Below, in pieces: positions 1 through 11,000 of a stretch of 64,000 nt of DNA. The first letter of the stretch is position 1. Each line of letters starts with the position of its first letter. Source of the stretch: Gnetum montanum (taxonomy: Eukaryota; Streptophyta; Gnetopsida; Gnetales; Gnetaceae); contig MNCI01030945.1 of assembly GCA_015680685.1 (NCBI GenBank), forward strand, positions 223,420 to 287,419, read 5' to 3'. Both the position numbers and the translations under genes were made by a program. Under the pieces are notes generated by a model. That model made no database searches, had not been told where the DNA came from, and worked only from the letters and a program-made list of their open reading frames with translations.

Positions 1-430
1 TCCTCAAGGCAATCCAAGGTAGTTCTACTAGCAATAACAAGCTTACTATCCAAGTGGAGCTCCACCACAACCGTATGAGCAATACTAGTAGTGGCACCAA
101 CCACAGTTGTGGAGAATGCCACCACCAAGATAGTAGTACCCTTATAGGAAAGTAGATCCATATGGGTACGATGTTTAGCAACTTGTTTCTCCATGAATCT
201 CTACTAGTCATGCCTCATTCCAACATCACTATTATCCTCTAGAGTACCATTGAACTCATTTACCATCTACTCAAGGGGAGCATCTATATCCATACCACCC
301 TCTACATCCATCTACACACATCCCTACACCCTCAACCTAGTTACCCCTTGCTCCATCCATGCAAGATAAAATTCCCTCATAGCCGTAGCAACATAAGTGG
401 TTCAAATAATTGATCCAAGAAATGATCATT
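1..430 (+). pseudogene. E1 gag C-terminal region (remnant)
   Basis: The conceptual translation is rich in Pro, Gln and Tyr, with QGNPR-like and PYGYDV-like segments interrupted by stops. The same composition occurs at the gag C-terminus of E4 and E5, where YGYYVQQPISPS and YRYYVQQPISPT are readable. Gag forms the virus-like particle. This part follows the capsid-like domain and precedes protease. No zinc knuckle (CCHC) is visible in the part seen. The start is cut by the window edge. Confidence 0.6.
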
Positions 431-1290
431 TTTCCGAACCAACAACCCCCCAAACCCTCATAACCTAATGTGGCTCATCATCCTATATCTCTAGTACACT
501 CATCCTCTACATTAAACACATTCGAGATTCCTACAAACCAAAAGTTGCCTCAGATCTACATTGTGATGTTAACTCATGTTGTCTCTAATTGGATCAAGGT
601 TGGAAACCTTCCGATGAAGAGATCTAACCCAAGAAGTCCTCTTATTTACTTACAGATTACTGGACATGAGGCATGCAGGCCTCTTCTTGATTCCAATTCT
701 GGTGTCAATCTCATCTCCCATGACATGTATAAGGCATGGAACCTCCCACCTGTCAAGAAGGGCAATATCTATTTGGAATTGACAAACTAGTCAATCATTG
801 TCCCTTTGGAATTAGTGCAGGACATTGTGACTATAGTTTGTGGGTGGTCCTATCCTGTCAATTTTTTGGTGATCAAGGTAGAAAATTGCAAAGGCAACTT
901 CCCCATCATTATGGGACATGCATGGTTGAGCACAATTAATGCACAAATGGGCATTAGGGATCTCTCATTGGAAGTCTCTAAGGAAAATGAATTTGAACGA
1001 CTTGAGAAGAAGTGAGTTCCATGCATCACTTAGAGTGATAATGGGTGCAATTGCATGCAGAAAATTTGGTCCATCAAAAGTACATTCATTAGAGCATGCA
1101 ATCAGTGTGCACATGAAATAGATATCCAAAGGTGTTTATACACAGTAGTCACAAAACAGGAGGGTACCCAGTGGCTGATGGCTAACTTTGATAGTAGCAC
1201 ATTATGCATGGAACTTACTAAGAGGCTAACATATGCCTATGTCGAGGGAATGGACGAACTTGAGTAAGTTCACCCCTAACTCTCTGATGA
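431..1290 (+). pseudogene. E1 aspartic protease and protease-RT linker
   Basis: Two open stretches (470-790 and 806-1015) read as one retropepsin-like region broken by a stop. The segment LIYLQITGHEACRPLLDSNS leads into the active-site loop. The usual Asp-Ser-Gly is here Asp-Ser-Asn, so catalysis would be lost. Further on, GWSYPVNFLVI and FPIIMGHAWLS match the protease of E2 and E4. The region closes with RCLYTVV...TQWL, the point at which pol is cut out in copies E5 and E8. Retropepsins cleave the Gag-Pol polyprotein. The assignment rests on the DSG-like loop plus synteny upstream of RT. Confidence 0.7.
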
Positions 1291-2290
1291 TGGAAATGAT
1301 GATACCTATTGGGGAGAGTTGGAAATCCCCAATAATTTCAAGCAAGAGCCCCTAGAGTTAAAAACTCTACTAGTTAGCATTGAGTATGCATTTCTAAATA
1401 ATGGCAAGCGAGTTATAATCAATGAAAATCTTACTCTTGAACAAATAGACAAACTATTGAAGATGGTCAACAAATGGCCAATAGCCTTTACTTGGTCATA
1501 TCTTGAGCTAACTGGAATTGATCCAAGGATATGCTAGCATTGTATCTACATCGACCTAGCCATGAAGCTAAGAAGGCAGTTGTAGAGGTGGTTGAACCCC
1601 AAGTTGAAGTAGATCCTTAAAGAGGAAATAAAAAAAACTCCTTAAGATGGGGTTCATCCTTCCTTTTATGGATAGTGAGTGGATTAGCCCACTTGTAATG
1701 ATGCCATAGAAAGATGATAAGTGGCAGGTCTGCATCAACTTTAGGTTGTTAAATATGGCAAGATTCAAAGATCATTTTCCATTGTGATTTGTGGACCAGG
1801 TGTTGGACACCATATCTGGGGATTGCTATTATAGCTTCTTGAGTGGTTATAGTGACTATAATCAAATCTAGATTGCACTAGAAGATCAAGCCAAAAAAAC
1901 ATTCATGAATCCTTAGGGGACTTTTGCATATTGCAAAATGTTGTTTGGTTTGTAAAATGCCCTTGCAACATTTCAATAGTTGGTCCTTAGTATTTTCGAA
2001 TAGCAGATTGGTAGCAGGGTAGAAGTCTTTGTGGATGACTTCTCTACGTATGGGGTTACATTTGAGCAAGCCCTAGATAGGGTTAAGAAAGTACCAAAAA
2101 GATGTGTTGAAAAAAACCTTAGGCTCAATTAGTAAAAAAGTCATTTAATGGTCTAAAAGGCATAGTACTGGGGCACAAAATTACTCAGGTAGGGATTGAG
2201 TTAGACTTTGAAATGATAAGGGTCATCTAAGGAAGCACACACAAACCAAAGACAGTCAAAGATGTTCAATCATTCCTTGGACACACTAGC
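1291..2290 (+). pseudogene. E1 reverse transcriptase
   Basis: The linker with EIPNNFKQEPLELKTLL (from 1320) leads into RT. Readable motifs in order: GFILPFMDSEWISPLVMMP, DKWQVCINFRLLN, FLSGYSDYNQI, TFAYCKMLFGL, and the catalytic block VFVDDFSTYG near 2028-2057. The two catalytic Asp of the YxDD-type motif (here FVDD) remain. At least five internal stops make the copy non-functional. FVDDFSTYG and FLSGYSDYNQI are close to the Athila/Tat lineage of Ty3/gypsy. Confidence 0.85.
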
Positions 2291-2960
2291 TACTACTAGT
2301 GATTTATAAAGAATTTCTCTAAGATTGTAAAGCCATTGGTTGAGCTTATGAAGAAAGATGTTCCATTCATCTAGAGTAAGGAGTGTGAACATGCATTCTA
2401 ATAGTTAAAGAACAAACTCATAGAAACTCCAATTCTATGGGTACCAGATTAGTCCAAATCATTTCACATAATGACATATGCATCTAATTATGCCTTGGGA
2501 GCCATGCTTACATAGTTGGACAATGAGAAGAGTCAATGTTACATTCACTATGTGAATCGAAGCATTGTGGGTGCATAGCTAAATTACACAACTAAGAAAG
2601 AACTAATGGCAGTGGTGTATTCTCTCAAAAAGTTTAGGCACTATGTGCTTGGCTATAAGGTATTTCTACACATAAATCATAGTGCCATTTGTTTCCTAAT
2701 GAACAAGCCAATGATGAGTCCTCGTATCATATTGTGGCTCATGATATTGCAAGAGTTTGATCTCATAATGGTAGATTGGAAAGGGACTGAGAATGTGGTC
2801 ATTTATCATCTCTCTCAATTAAGATGGGATAATGAAGAAGAGCAGAGCCTACTCTATAACCAATTTCTAGGCAAAGTTCTCTTTATAAGAGCAATAAATG
2901 CCCAAGTGCCCACTGAATCAAAATGGTATGATGGCATACTCATTTACGTTCTTAATTAGG
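2291..2960 (+). pseudogene. E1 RT connection and RNase H
   Basis: FIKNFSKIVKPLVELMKKD ends RT. RNase H follows with SKSFHIMTYASNYALGAML, KKELMAVVYSLKKFRHYVLG and ENVVIYHLSQLRW. The family normally has Asp-Ala-Ser at the first catalytic site; here it is Tyr-Ala-Ser. The usual HTDH is HINH. Two acidic residues of the metal site are therefore lost. An open stretch of 117 codons (2606-2959) covers the C-terminal half. RNase H removes the RNA strand during reverse transcription. Confidence 0.8.
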
Positions 2961-4150
2961 AGATGCCACAAGATTTGGACTTTAGGAAGAAATAACAATT
3001 TCTTCATTGGGCTAAGTACTTCATGGAATCCAATGGAAAACTTTACAAGGTGTGTGTTGATAGCCTGGTTCATTGGTGTGTCCCTGATGCAGACTAATTG
3101 TGCATTCTCCAGGATGCTCATGAAGGCCCTTACGAAGGCCACTATGTAGGGAGACACACAGCCATGGAAATCTTGATGCTAGGATACTATTGGCCCATAA
3201 TCTTTAGGGACACCCACCAATTTGTCCAATCCTGTGAGTGCTGTCAACAAGATGGTGGGATCACCGCTCGAATGGAGGATCCTCAATAGTACATTCAATC
3301 ACTAGAGTCCTTTGACATACATTGACTTCATGTGTCCCATCATAACCATGTCCAATGGAAAGGCATACATCATTGTAGCAATCAACTATTGCACCAAATG
3401 GGTAGAAGCAGCAATCGTCACTAACTATACATGATCCACTACTACTCAATTTGTACAACAAAATGTTGTAAAGAAGTTTGGAGTGCCACATGCACTGATT
3501 TCTGACAATGGAACTCATTTTATAGTTGCCACTTTTTGAAAACTTCTGCAACGCTTGGGGGTCAAACATAAATTAACAACACCCTATCACCCCTATGCTA
3601 ATAGTCAAGCAGAGGCAACGAACAGGGATATTACAAAGATTTTAATAAGAACTATTAGCAAATATAGGAGAGACTAGACCACAAAACTCAACGATGCCTT
3701 GTGGGCCTACCTCTCTGTGTGGAAACTCCCTATAGGCTACTCTCCCTATGTGCTAGTGTATGAAAAGCTTCTAACACTCCCAACTAAATTCGAGTGCCAT
3801 ACACTTTCAACAGCATATGACTTGGACCTTGACCTGAGCCTAGCATAAAAAGAAAGATTGAGCAACCTAAATGTGCTAGATGAAAATTGATTAGTAGTCC
3901 TATCTTTGAATGAACTGCACAAGGCATATAACAAGAAACATCATGACCTCAGAATATGAAAAGCAAAATTTCAACCTAGCGATAAGGTTCTCTACTAGAA
4001 TCCCACACACTTACCCCAAGAAATAAAGTTTCAAATGTTGTGGGAGGGACCTTATATAATTGGCAAAACCTTATACTCTATGGCAACGTTAATCTACAAA
4101 CCTGAGAGTCCACACAAAAAGCAATTGGTCAACATCCAATAAGTGAAATC
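2961..4150 (+). pseudogene. E1 integrase
   Basis: The HHCC zinc finger is readable at about 3110-3265: DAHEGPYEGHY, then CECCQQDGG. The core follows with IDFMCPI (first catalytic Asp, near 3318), VPHALISDNGTHF (second Asp, near 3505) and YHPYANSQAEATNRDI (catalytic Glu, near 3612), so the DDE residues are still present. Stops and a frame change around 3290-3440 break it. The end is marked by KKQLVNIQ-VK-F near 4120-4150, which recurs in E3. Integrase inserts the cDNA. Confidence 0.85.
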
Positions 4151-5240
4151 TTTCCTAGAACCAAGACAAGCTAGTACAGCTCCTACCTCATCAATTGGAC
4201 AACCATGCTCTATATTCTACATCTCCTACTTTCAACTCAGTCGTGAGGGAGATGGCCATCTATGTTAATCATACACATGACTCCTCAATTTTTCATTTTT
4301 TTTCCCACATATTTGTTTCACACTATTGATTTTTACCTCTCTTATTTTTTCATTCCATTGATGTTCTTGATTTTTGTTTTACAAAATCATTAGTATGCCT
4401 TATCTTTCTTGAATATTTTATACTTTCTTATATATTTTACTTTATTTTTGCGTAACTTTTCATTATTTTTGCTAATAAAAGTGCTTTATTACTGCAAGAC
4501 ATAGTGCCAATGTTGCTGTTTATTAATGGTGATTTGTGCTTAATAGTTTGATTACTAATGTCTAATTTCTATTTTTGAATTCTAATGTCTAGTGACTAAG
4601 ACATGGTTTAGTTTTCATAGAACAAGCAGTGAGTCCATGTTATCCACCCATCCACAAACTCTATGGTTTTCTTTGTTTTGGAAGTTTGAGGTCCCTTTTT
4701 CATTAAAATAAACTTTTAATAAATTTGTGACCTTGGTAGTTTCTGGAATTGGGAAGGATTCAAAGGTTTGCATAGGGTGTGACTTCAAGGGGACTCAATA
4801 CACTTTATACTCTTATACTTACTTGGGTGCTTGAGTGTTTTCATAGATTTCTTGCCATTCCTTGTTAGCCAATAATAGGAAGTTGAATAAAGTCTTTGCA
4901 TGGTGTGATTCCTATTTTAAAAATAATAGCAAAAAACAAAAAAAAATGTGATGGGAATTCAAAGCATACCCATTAGACAAATAAATGGGCTACAAGCACT
5001 AGTTATGGGACTAAAAAGACATGTTACCCATGCCTGAAGGTCCCCTCTCACTTCCTACTTCTCTTTTCTTCTCTTTATGGAATGGTGATTGTTTTGTGGG
5101 AGCACTCTTGTATCATGTTTTTTTTGGGGGGGGGGGGTGGGGTGGCGCGGACCGGGGGGGGGGGGGGGGGGTGGGGGGGGGATGGGAGTGGAGGGGAGAG
5201 TGTGGATTAGTCTTGGAGTGGTGATGCAAAGTCACTAACA
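4151..5240 (+). other. E1 pol-3' non-coding spacer with conserved block
   Basis: No coding potential. It starts with a purine run at 4237-4252 (CAGTCGTGAGGGAGATG), a polypurine-like motif that recurs just after integrase in E2, E3, E5 and E8. Further conserved parts are a region around 4755-4920 and the block around 4985-5040 containing GACATGTTACCCATGCC. Homologous blocks lie in E2, E3, E5 and E8. The function is unknown. Packaging, RNA structure or an extra priming site are possibilities. Confidence 0.6.
5126..5200 (+). repeat. G-rich low-complexity tract
   Basis: Runs of 7 to about 20 G are interrupted by single T, A or C bases, directly after a run of eight T. This could form G-quadruplexes on the plus strand. 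It could also be a sequencing or polishing artefact, because no other copy of the spacer has it. It falls just after the conserved block of E1. Confidence 0.8.
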
Positions 5241-5909
5241 ATGGTTTCTTGTGATTTAGACTAAGGATGCATCTTCCCAGGTCATTTTAAATACAAACTC
5301 CACCGATGACCTCTTATGACCTTAATTCGAGATTCCATCCCACCCTCTTGGTCATCCATCTATGCTATTATAATTCACCTCATTGCCAGTTTCTATGTTA
5401 TGCTTGATGTCTTAGCCTGACATGTTGGAATTCTTGGATGGATTCTTTTAGGTTGGTCCTTAACTTTTCATAACCATTAATCGACTATGGGGCCCATGGA
5501 CTCCTTGGTTGAGGATATACAAGGGCGAAAATGGCATGTGCCTACCATGGGAAGGACCCACTTGCATATCTCTTGGTTTGGATAGTTAAGTCCCTTACCT
5601 TAGACATTGCTACAATCATATCTTTTATGTGCCCCATTGTATATCTGGTTCTATGCTTCTTAACACCTTCATAAAACGTCATTCTCTAACCATTTTCTCA
5701 AATTTTTAAACTCCAACATCCTCTTCTACTATTTTTATCATGTTCGTCGATTTTTGGGCTTCCATTTGACTTCAATTTCACTCAAAAACTCCTTGTATTT
5801 TTAAAGTTTGACCAAAGTCAATGGTGGTCAATAGCTGTGTTGACTAGGCCTAGTCGACAAGGCCTCGTTGACTAGGCCCTGTTAATGCAACACAAAAATT
5901 TTATAAATA
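5241..5909 (+). promoter_or_regulatory. E1 spacer end with internal TATA segment
   Basis: No ORF. The part near 5505-5575 (ATACAAGGGCGAAAATGG, then GAAGGACCCACTTGCATA) matches the spacer of E5 (about 51245-51300) and E7 (30540-30610). At 5808-5873 there are four W-box-like cores: TTGACC at 5808, AGTCAA at 5816, TTGACT at 5840 and TTGACT at 5868. GTTGACTAGGCC occurs twice (5839, 5867). A TATA box, TATAAATA, lies at 5902-5909, preceded by CACAAAAA. E5 and E7 have a TATA element at the equivalent place. I infer an internal promoter for the ORF downstream; transcription is not shown. Confidence 0.45.
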
Positions 5910-6239
5910 CCATTGAAAAATTTGAAAATTTTATCATTTGCTTCACAATAAGAGAGGAGTTTTTGCCATTTTTTAGAGCCCCAAACCTTCTAGAGCCCAT
6001 AACTTTTCAACCGTTTGCCCAGATCACTTTGTTCTTCGATCTTGTAGCTACCAGAGGTAAGCTCTTAGTCATGGGCATCATAAACTTTAAGGTTTCTAAT
6101 GAAAATTCTTTCTCCCCCAAAGGGTTAATGAATATAATTATATTAAACCATTAATTTTTTAGAGTTTGACCCTTCCAACACCCTCGAGTATGACGATAAT
6201 CACTTATTAATATTAAGATACAAATCAACTAATGATTAA

Positions 6240-9200
6240 AATTGATCAAATCAGCCATAATCACAACTTAGACAGGTGTAACCTTCCTAATGAGATAAGG
6301 TATCCCAATTGTTTCATGTTACACAATAATTACTAACCTGTGGTCATGTTGTGATTACAAAAGGTATCGAGACCAAAATGACTACAAGAAGGAGGACCAT
6401 CTTAACCAAAGGAGAAACAACCTAGAATTTGAAGGGTTCAACAAGAACAAGCCCAGGAATAGCCTGAAGAAACACATGTAACTATACCTCTTTAGGAGGA
6501 GCCTGAAGTGGAATTTGTTCGATAGATTCTTAATGAAGAGGCTACAACAAAACAATCACAACATGGGAAGGCACTAGGGCTTGTACTGAGATTTGAAGTC
6601 ATACTAACACAAGCCTACCTCGACATAATTAGGCCTTGGGATGTCCAACGCTTAGTTCTCTAAGAATTGAACTTTAGGCCATTTTTAGAACATGATCTAG
6701 AAGAGGTAAAGACACAACTACAAACCTCTCCCATGTGGTCAATCATCACTTCTAGTGGGGAGTGCCACAAAACTCGCAGAGATATCTATGCAAGTTGATC
6801 TGAATGAAAAAAAGGAGTACACCCAACAATGTTACGAGGTTGACTACAAGGAGTTTGATGCGCTCACACTAGCGGAGTGTGTATACTTCAAGATAGCAGC
6901 CTATCACCTCAATCCAACTATGCAACCTAGTAAGGTGACTACCTTCTCCGCCTAAGCATGTGTTGCTCTAAGCAAGAGATTTCTGGCAAACCTTCCACAA
7001 TTAATCTATTTAGAGATAAAAAAGTGTTTAAAAAATGAATGTGGAAGGAAAACCCTGCATTTTCCATGTCTTATTTGAAAACTTTGCAAAAGAACAGGGA
7101 TAATCTGCTACGTAAATGACATGATTAGGCATACTCCTATAGCCTCTTGGTTTGAAATGATGAAAGATAAGATGTTTGTCATCTCTAAGGAAGAGTAGTA
7201 GCAACCACCACCTCCACCACCCACTCAAGAAACAACACTAGAGGCCCACACAGCCATTGAATGCTTTTGCAAAATTCAGGAATAGCTCTTGCATGAGTGA
7301 GAGTAGCAAGTAGGAACAAGTGGTGGAGATCCATCTATACATCAACCTACGATGAGTTACCTTAATGAAGTGGCTTGAACAATTAGTGAGATGGAGGGAG
7401 GTGGACCAAAATTCTCAACCAAATGAACATAGTTGTATATGAGATCAAATCCTAGTGCCTAAGAGGTAACAGTGTCTTTATCTCAATACCATCTATTCCC
7501 AGAAATTTTTGGTAATGTTGCCTTCTTTTCAGTGTGCTTAGAGGAGGGCAAGGGGGCAACTATATTGGTGATGAAGCACCAAGGGCACAAGATAGCTATA
7601 GAAGTGGTTGTTGACCGAATCATGGAAACACTTAATGCACATGCAACGTCTACACTAAACGTATTTTCACTTTGAGATGTGTAAACATTTATAGGAACTG
7701 TTAGCAGAAGATTGAGTGTAGCCTAGCATGAGCTAGATCGACTGGTGGGCATTGGGAAACCAATTTCAAAAATCTTTGATTTTTAAGATAACATTACCAC
7801 AAACTAGTCAAAGTTGCTCAAGGCAAAGGGAGAATGTATCATCCTCAAAGGGTAACTTGAATTGACATAAGCAGAAAACCAACACGTGGCCATGCAGGTT
7901 GCTAAATTATGTGCCTACTTTACTAACACCACACTCCTTGACCCTACAATAACTAGAGATAAAGCTTTTTAGCAACTTCAAGAATGATTAAAACAACTTG
8001 AGGAGGGAATGGTGACATCTAGCTTTAACCAGTTCGTGGTCAAAGTAAAGACCTATTCAGTTTAAAAGGACTTGGTTTAGACATGCTAGGAAAATAAAAC
8101 ACTGACTGTAGAAACCCACCGCCTACGAGAAGTTAATATACAAAAATAACAAATGCAAGAATTCATTCATCAATAGCAAGAGTAGCTCACCAAAGTAAAT
8201 AAGGAATTTAGAAAATTGGTTATAGAAAATCATAATCTATCTATGGAGGAAGTTTGTGCCTTATGCTAAAAATCTAATATTGAAATCACAACCTAAAAAA
8301 ATGAGGCTCTCAAATTTGAGAGAGTCAAGAATCACTACAGAGACTAGGTTGGCCTACAAAAGGAGGTGAATGAGAAGCTTATCCAAATGGGTAAGGCAAA
8401 AGTAAATGAGATCTTCCAGTAACTCTAATAAGGAAGCAAAGTATGGTAGCCTATCATTTATGGGATAGATGCTTATAACAAAGTAGAGATCTGCATGAAG
8501 GAGTTGCAGATCAAAGAAATGACAAAATATATGGAATTGGCCAATCTCTGGTATGCAAATTTGGCAATGTTGACTACCAGATGATAATGATCAAAACTTG
8601 AAAAATAGGTGGCCAGCTCATACTTGTTGTATAAGACCAAGCACCATAAGGACACTAGGCAAAAGCTTGAGACGTCAAATGATAAACTTAAAGTTCTTAA
8701 GGCATGATTCATTAATCAACGATCAATTATCGAGAACCTAGCTAGACGAATGAATGACTACCAGGAGTTGCAGAACACAGTTAGGACATTTGATATCGAA
8801 CACAAACAATTCGTTGCCTAGTTTGTCAATGCTGAGTTGTTTCCAGTAATTCACTGTCTTTGGGATGTGCCCACATTAGTGAAGCTACATAGATCATGCA
8901 TGGTCCCAGGAGTAAAGAGGAAAAATAAAAGCATTGTTGGATGCTTTCTGCCTCCTACTAGAAGTTGCAATAGTAGCTAGACAACCATAATAGCCTCAAT
9001 TGTCGCATATGCCTAAAGATGAAGAAGGTTCGTTGGAGCCCTAGGAGCCTCCACTACCTAGGACCATGTGACCTTTTCAATTATCTTCACGTCATTAGAG
9101 GACATGTTGTCCAAATTTTTGTTTGGGATTTAATTTTTTATCATGAACATAATAATTTTGTAATTTTGTTGATCCATACACCCAGGCACTTAGTTTTGTC

Positions 9201-9255
9201 ATGTCAGTTTTATTGTCATGTACTAGTAAATAATCCCATACCTTTCCAATTTTGT
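6240..9255 (+). pseudogene. E1 env-position ORF, partly coiled coil
   Basis: Between the pol spacer and the polypurine tract, in the same sense as pol, about 3 kb can be read as one protein with many stops. The N-terminal part has NFRPFLEHDLEEVKTQL and YKEFDALTLAECVYFKIAAY. Later parts are Lys/Glu/Gln/Leu-rich with heptad-like spacing (for example EALKFERVKNHYRD and KVEICMKELQIKEMTKYMEL). The C-terminal part has LARRMNDYQELQNTVRTFD. E5, E6 and E7 carry the same ORF. I do not recognise the family. The position is that of env in Athila-type elements, but no clear signal peptide or transmembrane segment is visible. Confidence 0.6.
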
Positions 9256-9285
9256 AAAGAACTCAAGGATGAGTTTTCATTCAGT

Positions 9286-9295
9286 CGTGGGGGTA
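9286..9295 (+). other. E1 polypurine tract
   Basis: CGTGGGGGTA lies immediately before the LTR. The same motif, as CATGGGGGTA or TGTGAGGGTA, precedes the 3' LTR of E8 and E5 on the minus strand. The polypurine tract primes plus-strand DNA synthesis. Its side fixes this LTR as a 3' LTR in plus orientation. Confidence 0.75.
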
Positions 9296-10149
9296 CGATG
9301 AGTCATAGATTAGCCACATAGATGAGGCCTCATCAACTAGACCCCATCGACTAGGCTACATCAACTAGGCCCGATCGACGCAAGGTCTGTTCTTAGCTAT
9401 AAATACGTGCTAACCCACCATGTTTAGGCATCTTATCATAGTGTAGCAAAGATCTTGTAATTTTTACATTTGAAAGATAGAATATTTTTCCTCAATGCCC
9501 GCAATAGGAGTCATTGAGTGTACAAATCTTTATTTTAGCATTGTTGTACTTGAGCATGACAGTGTGTGTCACAATAAAGATGAACTTCTTGATAAACCTT
9601 GCAGCGTTTTGGATAGTTTAAATGTTTTATTCATGTGCTTAATGTTTTCAGTTATTTATTCAATGATTTTTGGTAATTAAGCAAGATAAGCTAAATGGTA
9701 ATTAAGTAAATACATAAGTACGACGGCTTTGAGTATGCGTATGACATTTGGTAATCCTAATAGCACTTAATGCTTGGTAACTCGACAACATTATACGTGT
9801 TCAGGATGTGCATAGCAAGTGGGACTAGATGCTTATGTTAGAGCTAGTTAAATAATAGATAGCTAATTAGATTAAAATAGAGATTAAATTACTTTATTTT
9901 CTATTCTATTTATTTCAAGCACCAAAACCATAAATATAAAATGATAAGAATCATGTTCCTCAATTACACTTAAACCATATCCTTAAGCTTCACAGTGCAG
10001 TTGGGAAGACAATGAATGTCCTTAATGTAAAGTTTACTTCCTAGAGAACTAGTGCTTCAGAAACTATAGAGTCCACAGAATTCAACTAGTTTGTGTGTAA
10101 ATGCTTTGTGATTCATATGGTTGGGCATAGGGGATCTCAGTGTTCATCA
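9296..10149 (+). mobile_element. E1 3' LTR
   Basis: It starts CGATGAGTC (family consensus TGATGAGTC) and ends TTCATCA, about 854 bp. U3 is short and holds four variants of ATCAACTAGGCC at 9331-9379, followed by TATAAATA at 9398-9405. R/U5 contains AATAAAGA (near 9575) and AAACCTTGCAGC, shared with other LTRs. U5 is recognisable by TTTGGTAAT and TTCAGGATGTG blocks and ends in a segment with ATATGGTTGGGC, seen in all LTRs of this family. The five bases after it are CTTAT; the matching left duplication would be outside the window. Confidence 0.8.
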
Positions 10150-11000
10150 CTTATTGAGAAGAAAGGAGAAGCAGGAAGTGAGAAATGACCTTAGTTAGAA
10201 GGAACCTTTAAGCATGGGTAACGTGTCTTTCTAGTCTCATAATTTGTGCTTATAGCTTCTTATTTTGTCTAAGGAATGTGCTTTGAATTTCCATTATTAT
10301 TTTTTTAAATTTTATGTTTTTCTGGATTTTTGGATAGGAACCACACCATGCAAAGACTTTAACTTCTTGTTATTGGTTAACAGTAGAATGATAAGAAATC
10401 CATGAAAACTCTCATGTACTCAAGAGAATAGGAAAGTACAAAGAGCATCGGGTCCCCTTGAAGTCACACCCTTGTCAATTTATTTAATTTTTTCCAAGTT
10501 TGGAAACTACCAAAGTCACAAGTTTATTAAAGTTCTTATTAAGGAAAGGGACCTCATATTTCCAAAAGAAGGAACACCATAGACTGTTGTGGATGGGTGG
10601 ATGATGTGGAAAACCATGTCTTAGTTAGCAATCATCAAAATTCAAAGACAGAATCTAGACATTAGTAATAAAAAACAGTAAGCACAAACTACCATGAGCA
10701 AATAGCTATAGCATCATTGTGTCCTATTGGCAATAAAGGAAAAGAAAACAAACATTAGAAAAACATAATAAAAAGCAAATCAAAATAAAGTAAAATATAA
10801 AAGAAATTGTAAAATATCCAAGAAAGGTAAAAAACACTAATGATGGTGTAAAACAAAAAAGTATAAAAATTGAGCCACTTATATAATTAGCATGGATGAC
10901 CATCTCCTTCATGATTGACTTGGAAGAAGGAGATCCAAAATATTGAGCGTGGGTGTCAATTTGATGAGCTGTTGTTAGCACTACCTCTTTTGGGCTCATG
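10150..11000 (-). other. E2 pol-3' non-coding spacer (truncated)
   Basis: No gene. On the minus strand it holds the conserved spacer block, with the core complementary to 10205-10232 (GACACGTTACCCATGC). It also holds the ACCACACCATGCAAAGAC motif (plus strand, near 10340) and CCCCTTGAAGTCACACCC (near 10453). These match the E1 spacer in order and spacing. The left end is cut by the E1 LTR about 55 bases past the block. Confidence 0.65.

Larger units (their letters stand above)
1..10149 (+). mobile_element. E1: decayed Ty3/gypsy retrotransposon, 5' end outside window
   Basis: In order on the plus strand: gag C-terminus, protease, reverse transcriptase, RNase H, integrase, a non-coding spacer, a TATA-bearing segment, a long env-position ORF, a polypurine tract and a 3' LTR. 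The order PR-RT-RH-IN is that of Ty3/gypsy elements. RT motifs such as FLSGYSDYNQI and VFVDDFSTYG resemble the Athila/Tat branch. Every coding part has in-frame stops and frameshifts, so the copy is dead. Its LTR end at 10149 abuts the inverted copy E2, so E1 probably inserted into E2. The rest of E2 would then lie left of the window. The 5' LTR and most of gag are not in view. Confidence 0.85.

Noticed and set aside
5021-5224. Gly/Trp-rich frame
   Set aside because: It is a translation of the G-rich tract in a non-coding spacer.
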